Positions 1 through 5,794 of a DNA stretch of 5,794 nt are shown one piece after another. The stretch is from NCBI GenBank assembly GCA_017353855.1, contig JAFMSA010000304.1, positions 1 through 5,794 of the forward strand, read 5' to 3'. The notes beneath the pieces are model-generated. The model saw nothing but the letters and a program-made list of their open reading frames with translations. It ran no database searches and was not told where the DNA came from. The translations under genes and the position numbers were made by a program. This DNA comes from Alphaproteobacteria bacterium. Lineage in GTDB: Bacteria > Pseudomonadota > Alphaproteobacteria > ATCC43930 > CGMCC-115725. How positions within the stretch are numbered: position 1 is the first letter of the stretch; every line of letters starts with the position of its first letter.

Positions 1-802
1 AAATCACGATCTGCCGGTTCTCGTCGACGAGCGCGTTAAACGTGTGAAAGAACTCCTCCTGCGTCGACTCCTTTCCGCTGATGAATTGAACATCGTCAAT
101 CATCAACAAATCAACCGAGCGGAATTGCTCTTTGAAGTCCATCGTCGACTTAAAGCGCAGTGCTCGAATGAACTGATACATGAATTTTTCGGCCGAAAGA
201 TAAATGATCTTGCGGTTGCAGGCGTGCTTGCGGATATACCAAGCGACGGCATGCATCAGGTGCGTCTTGCCGAGCCCGACCCCGCCATAAAGGAACAGTG
301 GATTGAACGGTACGGTGTGCTGCGGGCTGACGCAGGCTGCAGCGACCCGCCGGGCGGCGGCGTGCGCGAGTTCATTGGGCTTTCCGACGACGAAATTTTC
401 GAAGACGAAGCGGTGGTCCAGCGCCAGGAGCTGCGCCCTGTCGTCGGTGATTTCGGCCGCGGAAGCCGCTTCGGCCGGCGCCGGAGTGGGCAGCGGGTCT
501 TCCGTATCGTCGTCGTCAGCGGCGGGCCGGTGATCACCGTTGGCATATCTCCCCGGTGGCTGCACGACGACCGAGAGGCGGATCACCCGCTCATTCTCCG
601 CCTGCCACAGCGCCAGGAGCCGGTCGGCGTAGTGGGTCGTCACCCAATCACGCCAAAGACGCGACGGCGCGGCAATGACCGCCTGCCCATCGTCAACCCG
701 CTGCAGATTTATCGGTTCGAGCCAATGATGAAAGGCCTCCTCTCCGATCTCCGACTTCAGTTGGCCCAGTACGCGGATCCATTCGCTGTGGCGTACATTC
801 AT
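1..802 (-). CDS. dnaA: Chromosomal replication initiator DnaA, N-terminal part (runs off left edge)
   Basis: DnaA is the AAA+ ATPase that binds DnaA boxes at oriC, melts the origin and loads the helicase. Reading leftward from the ATG at 802-800 gives 267 open codons, with no stop before the window edge. Residues 1-80 resemble domain I (SEWIRVLGQLKSEIGEEAF, then a Trp-rich stretch). Residues about 85-125 are a low-complexity Asp/Pro/Ala linker (domain II). The AAA+ domain starts near FVFENFVVGKPNELAHAAA (132-150). Walker A is GGVGLGKT (173-180) and Walker B is LLMIDDVQF (232-240) with D236 and D237. Sensor motifs and the DNA-binding domain IV lie outside the window. The start is not certain: an in-frame GTG at 841-839 would add 13 residues and lies right behind a purine-rich tract, whereas the ATG has only a weak ribosome-binding site. 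The family call is secure. Confidence 0.97.
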   Translation of the reverse strand, partial: MNVRHSEWIRVLGQLKSEIGEEAFHHWLEPINLQRVDDGQAVIAAPSRLWRDWVTTHYADRLLALWQAENERVIRLSVVVQPPGRYANGDHRPAADDDDTEDPLPTPAPAEAASAAEITDDRAQLLALDHRFVFENFVVGKPNELAHAAARRVAAACVSPQHTVPFNPLFLYGGVGLGKTHLMHAVAWYIRKHACNRKIIYLSAEKFMYQFIRALRFKSTMDFKEQFRSVDLLMIDDVQFISGKESTQEEFFHTFNALVDENRQIVI

Positions 803-912
803 GCTGTTCTCGGAATCGTATTCTTGAACCGTTCCCGCCACTCCTCCACCCCCTATAATAAAAGGACAGTAGCACGCACGGCTTAATTGCCGGAAAATGT
901 CATGCTGCCGAA

Positions 913-930
913 GCACCAGTATCCTGGCGC
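913..930 (-). other. Small hairpin in the putative dnaA leader
   Basis: On the minus strand GCGCCAG and CTGGTGC can form a 7-bp stem (one G-U pair) closed by the tetraloop GATA. The U-rich tract lies upstream of the stem on the minus strand, and on the plus strand the stem is followed by A residues, so it is not an intrinsic terminator in either direction. It would fall about 110 nt upstream of the dnaA start, inside the leader if transcription starts near 965. A regulatory or mRNA-stability role is only a guess. Confidence 0.3.
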
Positions 931-971
931 AAAAATACTACCCTGTACGGGAAGAACCGACCTATTTACGC

Positions 972-999
972 ATCATTTTACAGCCGGCTCACGTGTCAA
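972..999 (-). promoter_or_regulatory. Candidate dnaA promoter
   Basis: On the minus strand a perfect TTGACA (999-994) is followed after 16 nt by AATGAT (977-972), a four-of-six match to the -10 consensus. A better -10 hexamer, TAAAAT (980-975), sits only 13 nt away, which is too close. Transcription would start near 965 and give a leader of about 160 nt before the dnaA ATG. The perfect -35 is the main evidence; the -10 is weak. Confidence 0.4.
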
Positions 1000-1020
1000 G
1001 GTTCTGACGTTCTCTTGACA
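994..1020. repeat. Inverted repeat TGTCAAG-N13-CTTGACA
   Basis: Two perfect 7-bp arms, TGTCAAG (994-1000) and CTTGACA (1014-1020), are separated by 13 bp. Arm centres are 20 bp apart, about two helical turns, the geometry expected for a dimeric DNA-binding protein. Each arm contains a TTGACA hexamer reading outward, and the left arm is the -35 of the candidate dnaA promoter. The right arm faces rpsT and has no recognisable -10 at 16-18 nt. It could be an operator over the dnaA promoter or a fortuitous pair of -35-like hexamers. Confidence 0.45.
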
Positions 1021-1234
1021 TTATTCGGGTTTGCGCGGCCGATTGGTAGGGTAGTGCCGCCGTTACTTAGCGAGTTTATCTATGTGGCGGTTTGGTGGCA
1101 ATGGGGACCGAAAACGGAACCGGGGTGGATTTTTCCGGCCACTGGGAGGCAAGGGCGTGGCGCTGCTTGCTAAAGCAAAACCTTGTGCGGATTGCGGCAT
1201 TCTGACGCAGGCTGCACAACGGCTCCTCCTCGGC

Positions 1235-1495
1235 TCACAGCGCGTTGATGCGCGTCGCGAGGCGCGACAGCTTGCGGGCAACCGTGTTCTTGTGGAGCAC
1301 GCCCTTCGTAATCGCCCGATGCAGTTCCGGCTGCGCCAACTGCAATGCGGTCTGCGCCGTCTGCTTATCGCCCGTCGCTATCGCAGTCTCGACGCGCTTG
1401 ACGAAAGTGCGCACCCGGCTTCTCCGGGCCCGATTGATTTCCGTGCGCTTAAGCGTTTGGCGGAAGCGCTTTTCCGCTGATTTGTGAGTAGCCAT
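1235..1495 (-). CDS. rpsT: 30S ribosomal protein S20
   Basis: S20 is a small basic helical protein that binds 16S rRNA early in assembly of the 30S subunit. The 86-residue product has the usual family length and both hallmark ends: MATHKSAEKRFRQ at the N-terminus and a C-terminal KGVLHKNTVARKLSRL followed by INAL. It is rich in Lys and Arg throughout. The start is fixed by the conserved N-terminus, although no strong ribosome-binding site precedes it. A good sigma-70-like promoter lies 29-58 bp upstream. The gene reads toward dnaA on the same strand with 432 bp between them, an arrangement I recall as typical of many alphaproteobacteria. No clear terminator was found after its stop. Confidence 0.97.
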   Translation of the reverse strand: MATHKSAEKRFRQTLKRTEINRARRSRVRTFVKRVETAIATGDKQTAQTALQLAQPELHRAITKGVLHKNTVARKLSRLATRINAL

Positions 1496-1523
1496 ACGGG
1501 CTCGCCGTGGAAAAACGGAAGGG

Positions 1524-1553
1524 CTTATATCGGCCCGTTGCCGCTCACGTCAA
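1524..1553 (-). promoter_or_regulatory. Probable rpsT promoter
   Basis: On the minus strand TTGACG (1553-1548) is followed by an 18-nt spacer and TATAAG (1529-1524); the overlapping ATATAA gives a 17-nt spacer. This is the best sigma-70-like promoter in the window. Transcription would start near 1517, leaving a leader of about 20 nt before the rpsT ATG at 1495. The position immediately upstream of a highly expressed ribosomal gene supports it. Confidence 0.6.
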
Positions 1554-1652
1554 TATCGGCAGGCTGGCAATCGAGAACCGAGGTCCGCCCATCTGGCGAA
1601 ATTTCAGCTCGTGCGCTAGAAGCTGTTCCGGCGAAGCACCGGGGGGTGGGGC

Positions 1653-2459
1653 GTGCCGGGATCGGATTGCGGAAGGCGCAGGGTGCTGCGCCTGCTGGCG
1701 TTGGGCGTCGCCGGGGGATGGGCACTCAATGGGGCTTTGGCTCAACCTGCGGCAAGGGGAGCAGCACCCCTGCGGCGCAAGCGGATCATCGCCATCGATC
1801 CCGGACATGGCGGCGTCGACCCCGGCGCGATCAGCCCGGACGGTGCGTGTGAAAAGGATATTGCTCTCGCCACTGCATTGGAATTCGCCCGTCAGCTCAC
1901 CGCGACGCGCCGCTACCGCATCGTGCTGACCCGCGGCGCCGATGAATTCGTTCCATTACACAACCGGGTTGCGCGTGCCCGCGCCCGACGAGCGGAGCTT
2001 TTCCTGTCGATACACGCCGATGCGCTGCCTGACAGGAAAATGCGCGGCCTGTCAGTGTTCACGCAGTCGGCACAAGCTTCGGACAGGGAGGCTGCGGCCC
2101 TCGCAGCCAGCGAGAACAGAGCCGATCTGATAGGCGGCGTCCGCCTGGCTCGGGAGCCTCGCGCCGTCGCAAACGTCTTGATGGATCTCGCGCGCCGCGA
2201 AACCAGCAATTTGGCGATCGTGCTCGCCCGCGACATCGTCGACGCGCTGTCGCGTGTGGTCGTGCTGCGCGACCGCCCGCAGCGCTCGGCCGATTTCGCA
2301 GTGCTGACCGCACCGGATATCCCGTCGGCTCTTATCGAGCTGGGATGCCTGTCGAACCGGAAGGAAGAACGCCTGTTGCAGCGACCTGCCTACCGGCGGA
2401 AACTGTCGCGCGCCTTGGTGCGTGCCGTGGACACCTACTTCGCGCACGCTGCCGGCTGA
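1653..2459 (+). CDS. N-acetylmuramoyl-L-alanine amidase (Amidase_3), Tat-exported
   Basis: This zinc enzyme cleaves the amide bond between N-acetylmuramic acid and L-alanine in peptidoglycan, usually in the periplasm during daughter-cell separation. Family landmarks are clear: IDPGHGGVDPGA with Zn ligand H52, E67 in CEKDIALA, the second His ligand H121 in LSIHADA, and catalytic E229 in PSALIELGCLSN. The N-terminus, GRRRVLRLLALG at 7-18 followed by a hydrophobic stretch ending in GALA (27-30), looks like a twin-arginine signal peptide with cleavage near residue 30. E. coli AmiA and AmiC are known Tat substrates. At 268 residues it has only signal plus catalytic domain; the AMIN targeting domain of AmiC-type enzymes is missing. 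The start is GTG, the first possible start after an in-frame stop. It is divergent from rpsT, and it is unclear whether it is co-transcribed with the next gene. Confidence 0.93.
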   Translation: MPGSDCGRRRVLRLLALGVAGGWALNGALAQPAARGAAPLRRKRIIAIDPGHGGVDPGAISPDGACEKDIALATALEFARQLTATRRYRIVLTRGADEFVPLHNRVARARARRAELFLSIHADALPDRKMRGLSVFTQSAQASDREAAALAASENRADLIGGVRLAREPRAVANVLMDLARRETSNLAIVLARDIVDALSRVVVLRDRPQRSADFAVLTAPDIPSALIELGCLSNRKEERLLQRPAYRRKLSRALVRAVDTYFAHAAG

Positions 2460-2596
2460 CCCCGCGAGTTGCGCCCCGCGATGAAATTGCCGGCTACGAG
2501 ACGCCCAGGTGAACCCGCCCGCGGACATCAATTCGCCGTCTACGGAAAGATTGCCGATAGGATTGGTTCAGCGCTCCGAGAGACCGTTGGCGCCTG

Positions 2597-2605
2597 AAGG
2601 GAGAG
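2597..2605 (+). promoter_or_regulatory. Ribosome-binding site favouring the GTG at 2608
   Basis: The tract AAGGGAGAG ends two bases before GTG 2608-2610, with its GGAG core four bases before the start. The earlier in-frame GTG at 2509 has no comparable tract, and the 33 residues it would add are Pro/Ser-rich and do not resemble the family, so 2608 is preferred. Confidence 0.55.
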
Positions 2606-2607
2606 CT

Positions 2608-3387
2608 GTGTCTAGGCGATTATGCGCGGTGGCGATAATGGTGAAGGCGTCGATCGCCGGGACCGTCAAGACGCGTCTCGTCCCGCCGCTGAGCTATGAA
2701 GAAGCCGCCGAACTCAACACCTGCTGCCTCAGGGATGTCGCGGCGAATATAGCGGCCGCGGCGGTGCAGGCGCCAATCCGGGGATTTGCCGCCTATCATC
2801 CGCCCGGCTCGGAGCGGTTCTTCGAGGACGTCCTCCCCGACGGGTTTGAGCTTTTGCCGCCAAAGGAGCCGACGATCGGGCGGAGCCTCTTCCATGCCGC
2901 GCGGGATCTTTTTGCCGCAGGTTATGCTTCGGTGTGCCTGGTGAATTCAGACAGCCCGACCCTTCCCACAAGCGCCCTCGTCGAAACGGTCCACCAGCTG
3001 CGCGAGCCGGGCGACCGTGTTGTCCTGGGGCCTGCCGCAGATGGAGGCTATTACCTGATCGGGTTGAAGCAATTTCACCGCCGCCTGTTCGAGGAGATCG
3101 ACTGGAGCACCGAGCGCGTGTACCGACAAACGCTTGCCCGTGCGCATGAAATCGGCCTCGCCGTCACGCCATTGCGCGAGTGGTACGATATCGACGACAA
3201 CGAGACGCTGGCGTTGCTCGCTGACGAAATCCGGCTGGACGGGAACGCGGGCCCCTATCACGGCGGCTTTCCGGCGCCGAGCACAACCGCCTTTCTCGAA
3301 ACCCTGGCATCAAAAAGCCCCGGGTTCCAGCGCCTCCTCGACCGCGCAGGCCTCCCGCGATCGGCAACCCGGCCGGGCCCGCGCTAG
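2608..3387 (+). CDS. GT-A fold glycosyltransferase-like protein (DUF2064 / TIGR04282 type)
   Basis: The protein matches the DUF2064 family, related in fold to CofC-type nucleotidyltransferases and GT-A glycosyltransferases; the family (TIGR04282) was first noted beside radical SAM genes and is often labelled an arsenosugar-biosynthesis glycosyltransferase. With the GTG start it has 259 residues. The nucleotide-binding N-terminus reads VKASIAGTVKTRL (12-24), equivalent to the family pattern KAPxPGxVKTRL. The metal/nucleotide segment is NSDSPTLP (113-120), followed by GPAADGGYYLIGL (141-153) and WYDIDD (192-197). About 60 residues after that form a C-terminal tail longer than usual. It is probably cytoplasmic; the donor and acceptor are unknown. 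The next gene, a membrane transferase, begins about 30 nt after its stop, and a radical SAM gene follows. GTG 2509 is an alternative start that would give 292 residues. Confidence 0.85.
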   Translation: MSRRLCAVAIMVKASIAGTVKTRLVPPLSYEEAAELNTCCLRDVAANIAAAAVQAPIRGFAAYHPPGSERFFEDVLPDGFELLPPKEPTIGRSLFHAARDLFAAGYASVCLVNSDSPTLPTSALVETVHQLREPGDRVVLGPAADGGYYLIGLKQFHRRLFEEIDWSTERVYRQTLARAHEIGLAVTPLREWYDIDDNETLALLADEIRLDGNAGPYHGGFPAPSTTAFLETLASKSPGFQRLLDRAGLPRSATRPGPR

Positions 3388-3418
3388 CGGACCGCCGGCG
3401 CGAATTCCGGCAAGACCA

Positions 3419-4723
3419 TTGCTGGCGCTATCGGGTCTTTTAGTGGCGGGCGCAGCAGCCGGGCTCGCTGCTCAATTAGCCCGTAATCTGCCGGCCTTTC
3501 TGGTCATCGCGCTGCTGCAGGGAGTGATCTGGGCAGCGGCGGCTGCCGTCGTCCTGCGCTCTCGCGGCCGACCCCCGGCTCTGGCGTTGGTTCTGGCAAT
3601 CGCGGCGCTGTTGCGTCTCATAGCGCTCCCAGCGCCGTTGTTCTTGTCGGACGACATCTACCGCTATATCTGGGACGGGCGCGTTCAGGCGGCCGGCATC
3701 AATCCTTACCGCTATATTCCGACCGATCCCGAGCTCGCCCGGCTGCGGGACAATACCGTCTTTCCCAACATCAATCGCAATAACTATGCGCCGACAATTT
3801 ATCCGCCGGTGGCGCAGCTGCTGTTCTTGCTGGCAAATCGCTTGGGGGAGACGGTGCTGGCGGTGAAGCTGTTCTTGGTCGCCGTCGAAGCCGTCGGGAT
3901 CGGCGCATTGCTGCTCATTTTGCGCACGGTCGGAAAGCCGAGAGAATACGTCCTGCTCTACGTCTGGCATCCATTGCCGGTGTGGGAGATTGCCGGTTCG
4001 GGCCACATCGACGCTGCGGTGGTTGCGTTCGTCTCATGCGCGCTGGCAGCCGCGGTCTTGGGACGGCGGACCTTGTCGGGAGCGGCTCTCGCGGCCGCGA
4101 CCCTGGTCAAGTTCTTCCCGGTGGTTTTAGCGCCGGCGCTATGGCGCCCGGCCAGGACAAATTCGGGCGACCGGTGGTGGCTGTTTGCTTTTGTCGCTGT
4201 AGCCATCGGGGCTTACCTGCCGTATATCGGCGTCGGCTCCCGGGTTCTCGGCTTTCTGCCGGGCTACCTCGCCGAAGAGAACCTCGCTTCGGGATCCGGC
4301 TTCTGGCTTCTCGACATCGCTCGACGTGGTGTTCGGGTGCCGCTCGCCGCCTATCTCGCCCTCGCCGCCACCGTTACCGTCGGGTTGTCGATCTGTGCTC
4401 TGCGCCGGTCTCCCGATCCGCGTTCGACCCTGGGTTGGGCGACCGCGCTGGGCACTGCGGCATCGTTCTTCGCGTCGCCTCACTATCCGTGGTACTTCGT
4501 CTGGCTCGTGGCACTGTTGGCTGCCGCCCCGTGGTGGCCGGCATGGTGGCTGAGTGTCACTGCCGTGCTTCTCTACTCCGACGCCGCAACGGGGCGTATT
4601 CCGTCCTGGGTGGGGTTCACAGTCTATGGCGGTTTCGTGATAGTGTCCGGCATCGACTTGGCGCGGCGAAGCTTTTTCCACCTGAGGCGAAAACCGCAGA
4701 ATGTCCCCGATCGCGCAATCTAA
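3419..4723 (+). CDS. Polytopic GT-C glycosyltransferase (GT87/DUF2029-like, probable mannosyltransferase type)
   Basis: This integral membrane protein probably moves a sugar from a polyprenyl-phosphate donor to an acceptor at the outer face of the cytoplasmic membrane. From TTG 3419 it has 434 residues with around ten hydrophobic segments; the first three lie at about 1-21, 24-46 and 52-75. The first large loop has FLSDDIYRYIWDGRVQAAG (75-93) followed by INPY, with the acidic pair D78-D79 where GT-C enzymes carry their catalytic acidic motif. Later motifs NYAPTIYPPVAQ (122-133), LVKFFPVVLAP and SPHYPWYFVW fit GT87/DUF2029. Sugar specificity cannot be read from sequence. The start is uncertain: the frame is open from before 3134, but the only in-frame candidates after the upstream stop are TTG 3419 and GTG 3443, neither with a good ribosome-binding site. 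Its end overlaps the radical SAM gene by 23 nt. Confidence 0.85.
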   Translation: MLALSGLLVAGAAAGLAAQLARNLPAFLVIALLQGVIWAAAAAVVLRSRGRPPALALVLAIAALLRLIALPAPLFLSDDIYRYIWDGRVQAAGINPYRYIPTDPELARLRDNTVFPNINRNNYAPTIYPPVAQLLFLLANRLGETVLAVKLFLVAVEAVGIGALLLILRTVGKPREYVLLYVWHPLPVWEIAGSGHIDAAVVAFVSCALAAAVLGRRTLSGAALAAATLVKFFPVVLAPALWRPARTNSGDRWWLFAFVAVAIGAYLPYIGVGSRVLGFLPGYLAEENLASGSGFWLLDIARRGVRVPLAAYLALAATVTVGLSICALRRSPDPRSTLGWATALGTAASFFASPHYPWYFVWLVALLAAAPWWPAWWLSVTAVLLYSDAATGRIPSWVGFTVYGGFVIVSGIDLARRSFFHLRRKPQNVPDRAI

Positions 4724-5759
4724 ACCTGACCCGCGGCGGTATTTCGAAGCCGTCGGTGATAAGCGCGGCGCGGTTGCCGACCACGAACCGGTCTGCCTTT
4801 ATCTCGAGACGACCAATCGCTGCAACCTGCTGTGCGAAACCTGCCCGCGAACCTTCGAAGAGCTCGAGCCGCCTGGCGACATGAGCTGGGATCTCTTCAC
4901 ACACATTGTGGACCAGCTACCGAATATCGCGCGGGTTGTACTGCACGGTGTCGGCGAGCCGATGATGGTCAAGGCGCTGCCCCGCATGGTGCGCTACCTG
5001 AAAGACCGCGGCACCTACGTTTTGTTCAACACCAACGGCACACTTCTGACCGAGCGCAAGGGCCGGGAGCTGATTGCGGCGGGCCTCGACGAGCTGCGGG
5101 TGTCGCTCGATGCCGCCGAGCCGCACGCATTCCTTGCCGTGCGCGGCCGGGACATGTTCGCTCGGATCGTGCGCAATGTGCGCGACTTCACGGCATTGCA
5201 GCGCACCGAAAACATCGAGCGGCCACTGGTCTCGCTATGGCTCACCGGGCTCCGGGAAACTATCGATCAACTGCCGGATTTCGTTCGCCTGGCGCACCGG
5301 ATCGGCATTGCGGAGGTTCATCTGCAGCGCCTCGTTTTCACGCCGGAGGGCCACGGATTGGCACGGCCCGAATCCGCCTTGTTCGACAAGCTTGAAGGTG
5401 ACGAGGCGAAGCGCGTCGACGAGGCTGCCGCACTCGCGCAAGAGCTTGGGCTGCGCTTTAACGCCTCGGGTGCGACCGAGCCCGGCACCAGTCTCAGGCG
5501 CGCGTCGGAGGGTCAGCCCTGGTCGCTCTGCCGGCGCCCCTGGTCGTTGATGTACTTCACTGCGCACGGCCGGGCGATTCCTTGCTGCATTGCGCCTTTT
5601 TCGGTTCGCGGCTATGACGGCTTCACACTCGGGGATGCTACCCAGCAGAGCTTGCGCCAGATCTGGAACGGGCCGCGCTACCGGCAATTCCGGCGTGCAT
5701 TGCTGAGCCAAACCCCACCGCGGGCCTGCGCCTCGTGCGGGGTGCGCTGGAGCCTGTGA
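4701..5759 (+). CDS. Radical SAM protein with short SPASM-type C-terminal domain
   Basis: Radical SAM enzymes use a [4Fe-4S] cluster to split S-adenosylmethionine and start radical chemistry. The 352-residue product has the cluster motif CNLLCETC (C41, C45, C48) in the first strand, preceded by YLETTNR, then HGVGEP (82-87) in the SAM-contacting position, FNTNGTLLT and ELRVSLDA further along the barrel. The C-terminus is SPASM-like: C277-X12-G-X4-C295, with C296 adjacent, and a final C343-X2-C346 six residues before the end. This is fewer cysteines than a full two-cluster SPASM domain, so probably one auxiliary cluster. SPASM proteins include peptide modifiers such as PqqE and anSME, but many act on other substrates; the substrate here is unknown. 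ATG 4701 lies inside the end of the upstream gene with GAGG 13 nt before it. Its stop overlaps the next start (GTGA). Confidence 0.92.
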   Translation: MSPIAQSKPDPRRYFEAVGDKRGAVADHEPVCLYLETTNRCNLLCETCPRTFEELEPPGDMSWDLFTHIVDQLPNIARVVLHGVGEPMMVKALPRMVRYLKDRGTYVLFNTNGTLLTERKGRELIAAGLDELRVSLDAAEPHAFLAVRGRDMFARIVRNVRDFTALQRTENIERPLVSLWLTGLRETIDQLPDFVRLAHRIGIAEVHLQRLVFTPEGHGLARPESALFDKLEGDEAKRVDEAAALAQELGLRFNASGATEPGTSLRRASEGQPWSLCRRPWSLMYFTAHGRAIPCCIAPFSVRGYDGFTLGDATQQSLRQIWNGPRYRQFRRALLSQTPPRACASCGVRWSL

Positions 5760-5794
5760 GCGCGAAGCGCCGCGCGCGGATCGCAGCGATCATC
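5756..5794 (+). CDS. Start of a downstream gene, possibly a family 2 glycosyltransferase (runs off right edge)
   Basis: GTG 5756 overlaps the stop of the radical SAM gene as GTGA, and GGAG lies three bases upstream (5749-5752). The 13 visible codons read MSAKRRARIAAII, with no stop. A short basic lead followed by an Ile/Ala-rich first strand is how many GT2 glycosyltransferases open, where the next residues are usually PALNEE; family TIGR04283, which often accompanies TIGR04282 and radical SAM genes, starts this way. The overlap makes a real gene likely, but thirteen residues cannot prove the family. Confidence 0.5.
   Translation, partial: MSAKRRARIAAII

Larger units (their letters stand above)
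803..1234. other. 432-bp non-coding region between rpsT and dnaA
   Basis: No convincing gene is seen on either strand here. Short reading frames crossing it (for example 1063-1281 minus and 1082-1480 plus) are Arg/Ser-rich and overlap rpsT, as expected of shadow frames. The region should hold the dnaA promoter and leader. Visible structure is an inverted repeat at 994-1020, a small hairpin at 913-930, and one GANTC site (GAATC, 813-817), the sequence methylated by CcrM in alphaproteobacteria. I see no good match to the DnaA box TTATNCACA and no complete CtrA site; a TTAA at 883-886 is followed seven bases later by AAAA rather than TTAA. No clear rho-independent terminator follows rpsT, so rpsT transcripts may read into dnaA. 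Confidence 0.6.

Noticed and set aside
44..886. A 280-codon open frame on the plus strand
   Set aside because: It lies antisense to dnaA, whose minus-strand product has unmistakable Walker A and B motifs. The plus-strand translation matches no family I recognise.
1074..1082. Possible DnaA box near TTATCTATG
   Set aside because: It has three mismatches to TTATCCACA, and no second box is nearby, so it gives no support for autoregulation or an origin here.
1164..1177. Possible terminator hairpin TGCTT-GCTA-AAGCA downstream of rpsT
   Set aside because: Only a 5-bp AT-containing stem with no U-run following it on the minus strand, so it is not a convincing intrinsic terminator.
1082..1480. A 132-codon plus-strand frame across rpsT
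   Set aside because: It is antisense to rpsT over most of its length, and its Arg/Leu-rich composition is typical of a shadow frame in GC-rich DNA.
1527..1560. Direct repeat ATATCGGC (1527-1534 and 1553-1560) upstream of rpsT
   Set aside because: An 8-bp repeat in about 150 bp is not rare by chance, and both copies are partly explained by overlap with the rpsT promoter elements.
2450..2497. Repeated TGCCGGCT flanking the amidase stop as a possible terminator
   Set aside because: GCCGGC is self-complementary, the two copies would pair only across a 32-nt loop, and there is no U-run.
3982..4884. A 300-codon plus-strand frame across the GT-C and radical SAM genes
   Set aside because: It is a third frame of two well-supported genes, with Arg/Ser/Gly-rich translation and no domain; the other two frames carry clear motifs.

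Overview
The window looks like chromosomal DNA from a GC-rich alphaproteobacterium. It carries the 5' part of dnaA immediately downstream of rpsT on the minus strand. From memory, this rpsT-dnaA order is common in Rhizobiales and related alphaproteobacteria; no genus can be named. The remaining genes are tightly packed on the plus strand and often start with GTG or TTG.

Layout. Positions 1-802 (minus) hold the N-terminal 267 codons of DnaA, cut by the window edge. Positions 803-1234 are a 432-bp non-coding stretch that should contain dnaA's promoter and leader; it has a 7-bp-arm inverted repeat built from two outward-facing TTGACA hexamers and a small leader hairpin. Positions 1235-1495 (minus) encode ribosomal protein S20, with a good sigma-70-like promoter just upstream at 1524-1553. 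Transcription then diverges. At 1653-2459 (plus) is a short N-acetylmuramoyl-L-alanine amidase (Amidase_3) with a Tat-like signal peptide and no AMIN domain.

From 2608 to the right edge runs a compact plus-strand cluster: a GT-A fold glycosyltransferase-like protein (DUF2064/TIGR04282 type), a multi-spanning GT-C type glycosyltransferase of the GT87/DUF2029 kind, a radical SAM protein with a short SPASM-type C-terminus, and the first 13 codons of a further gene whose opening residues resemble a family 2 glycosyltransferase. The last three genes overlap (23 nt and 4 nt), so they are almost certainly one translationally coupled operon.

How they fit together. dnaA and rpsT are housekeeping genes for replication initiation and the small ribosomal subunit. 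The amidase acts on periplasmic peptidoglycan and may be an independent unit. The radical SAM and glycosyltransferase cluster probably builds or decorates a lipid-linked or secreted glycan-bearing product: cytoplasmic transferases, a membrane GT-C enzyme that would use a polyprenyl-phosphate sugar, and a radical SAM modifier. The product is not identifiable from sequence alone, and this cluster is the most interesting part of the window.
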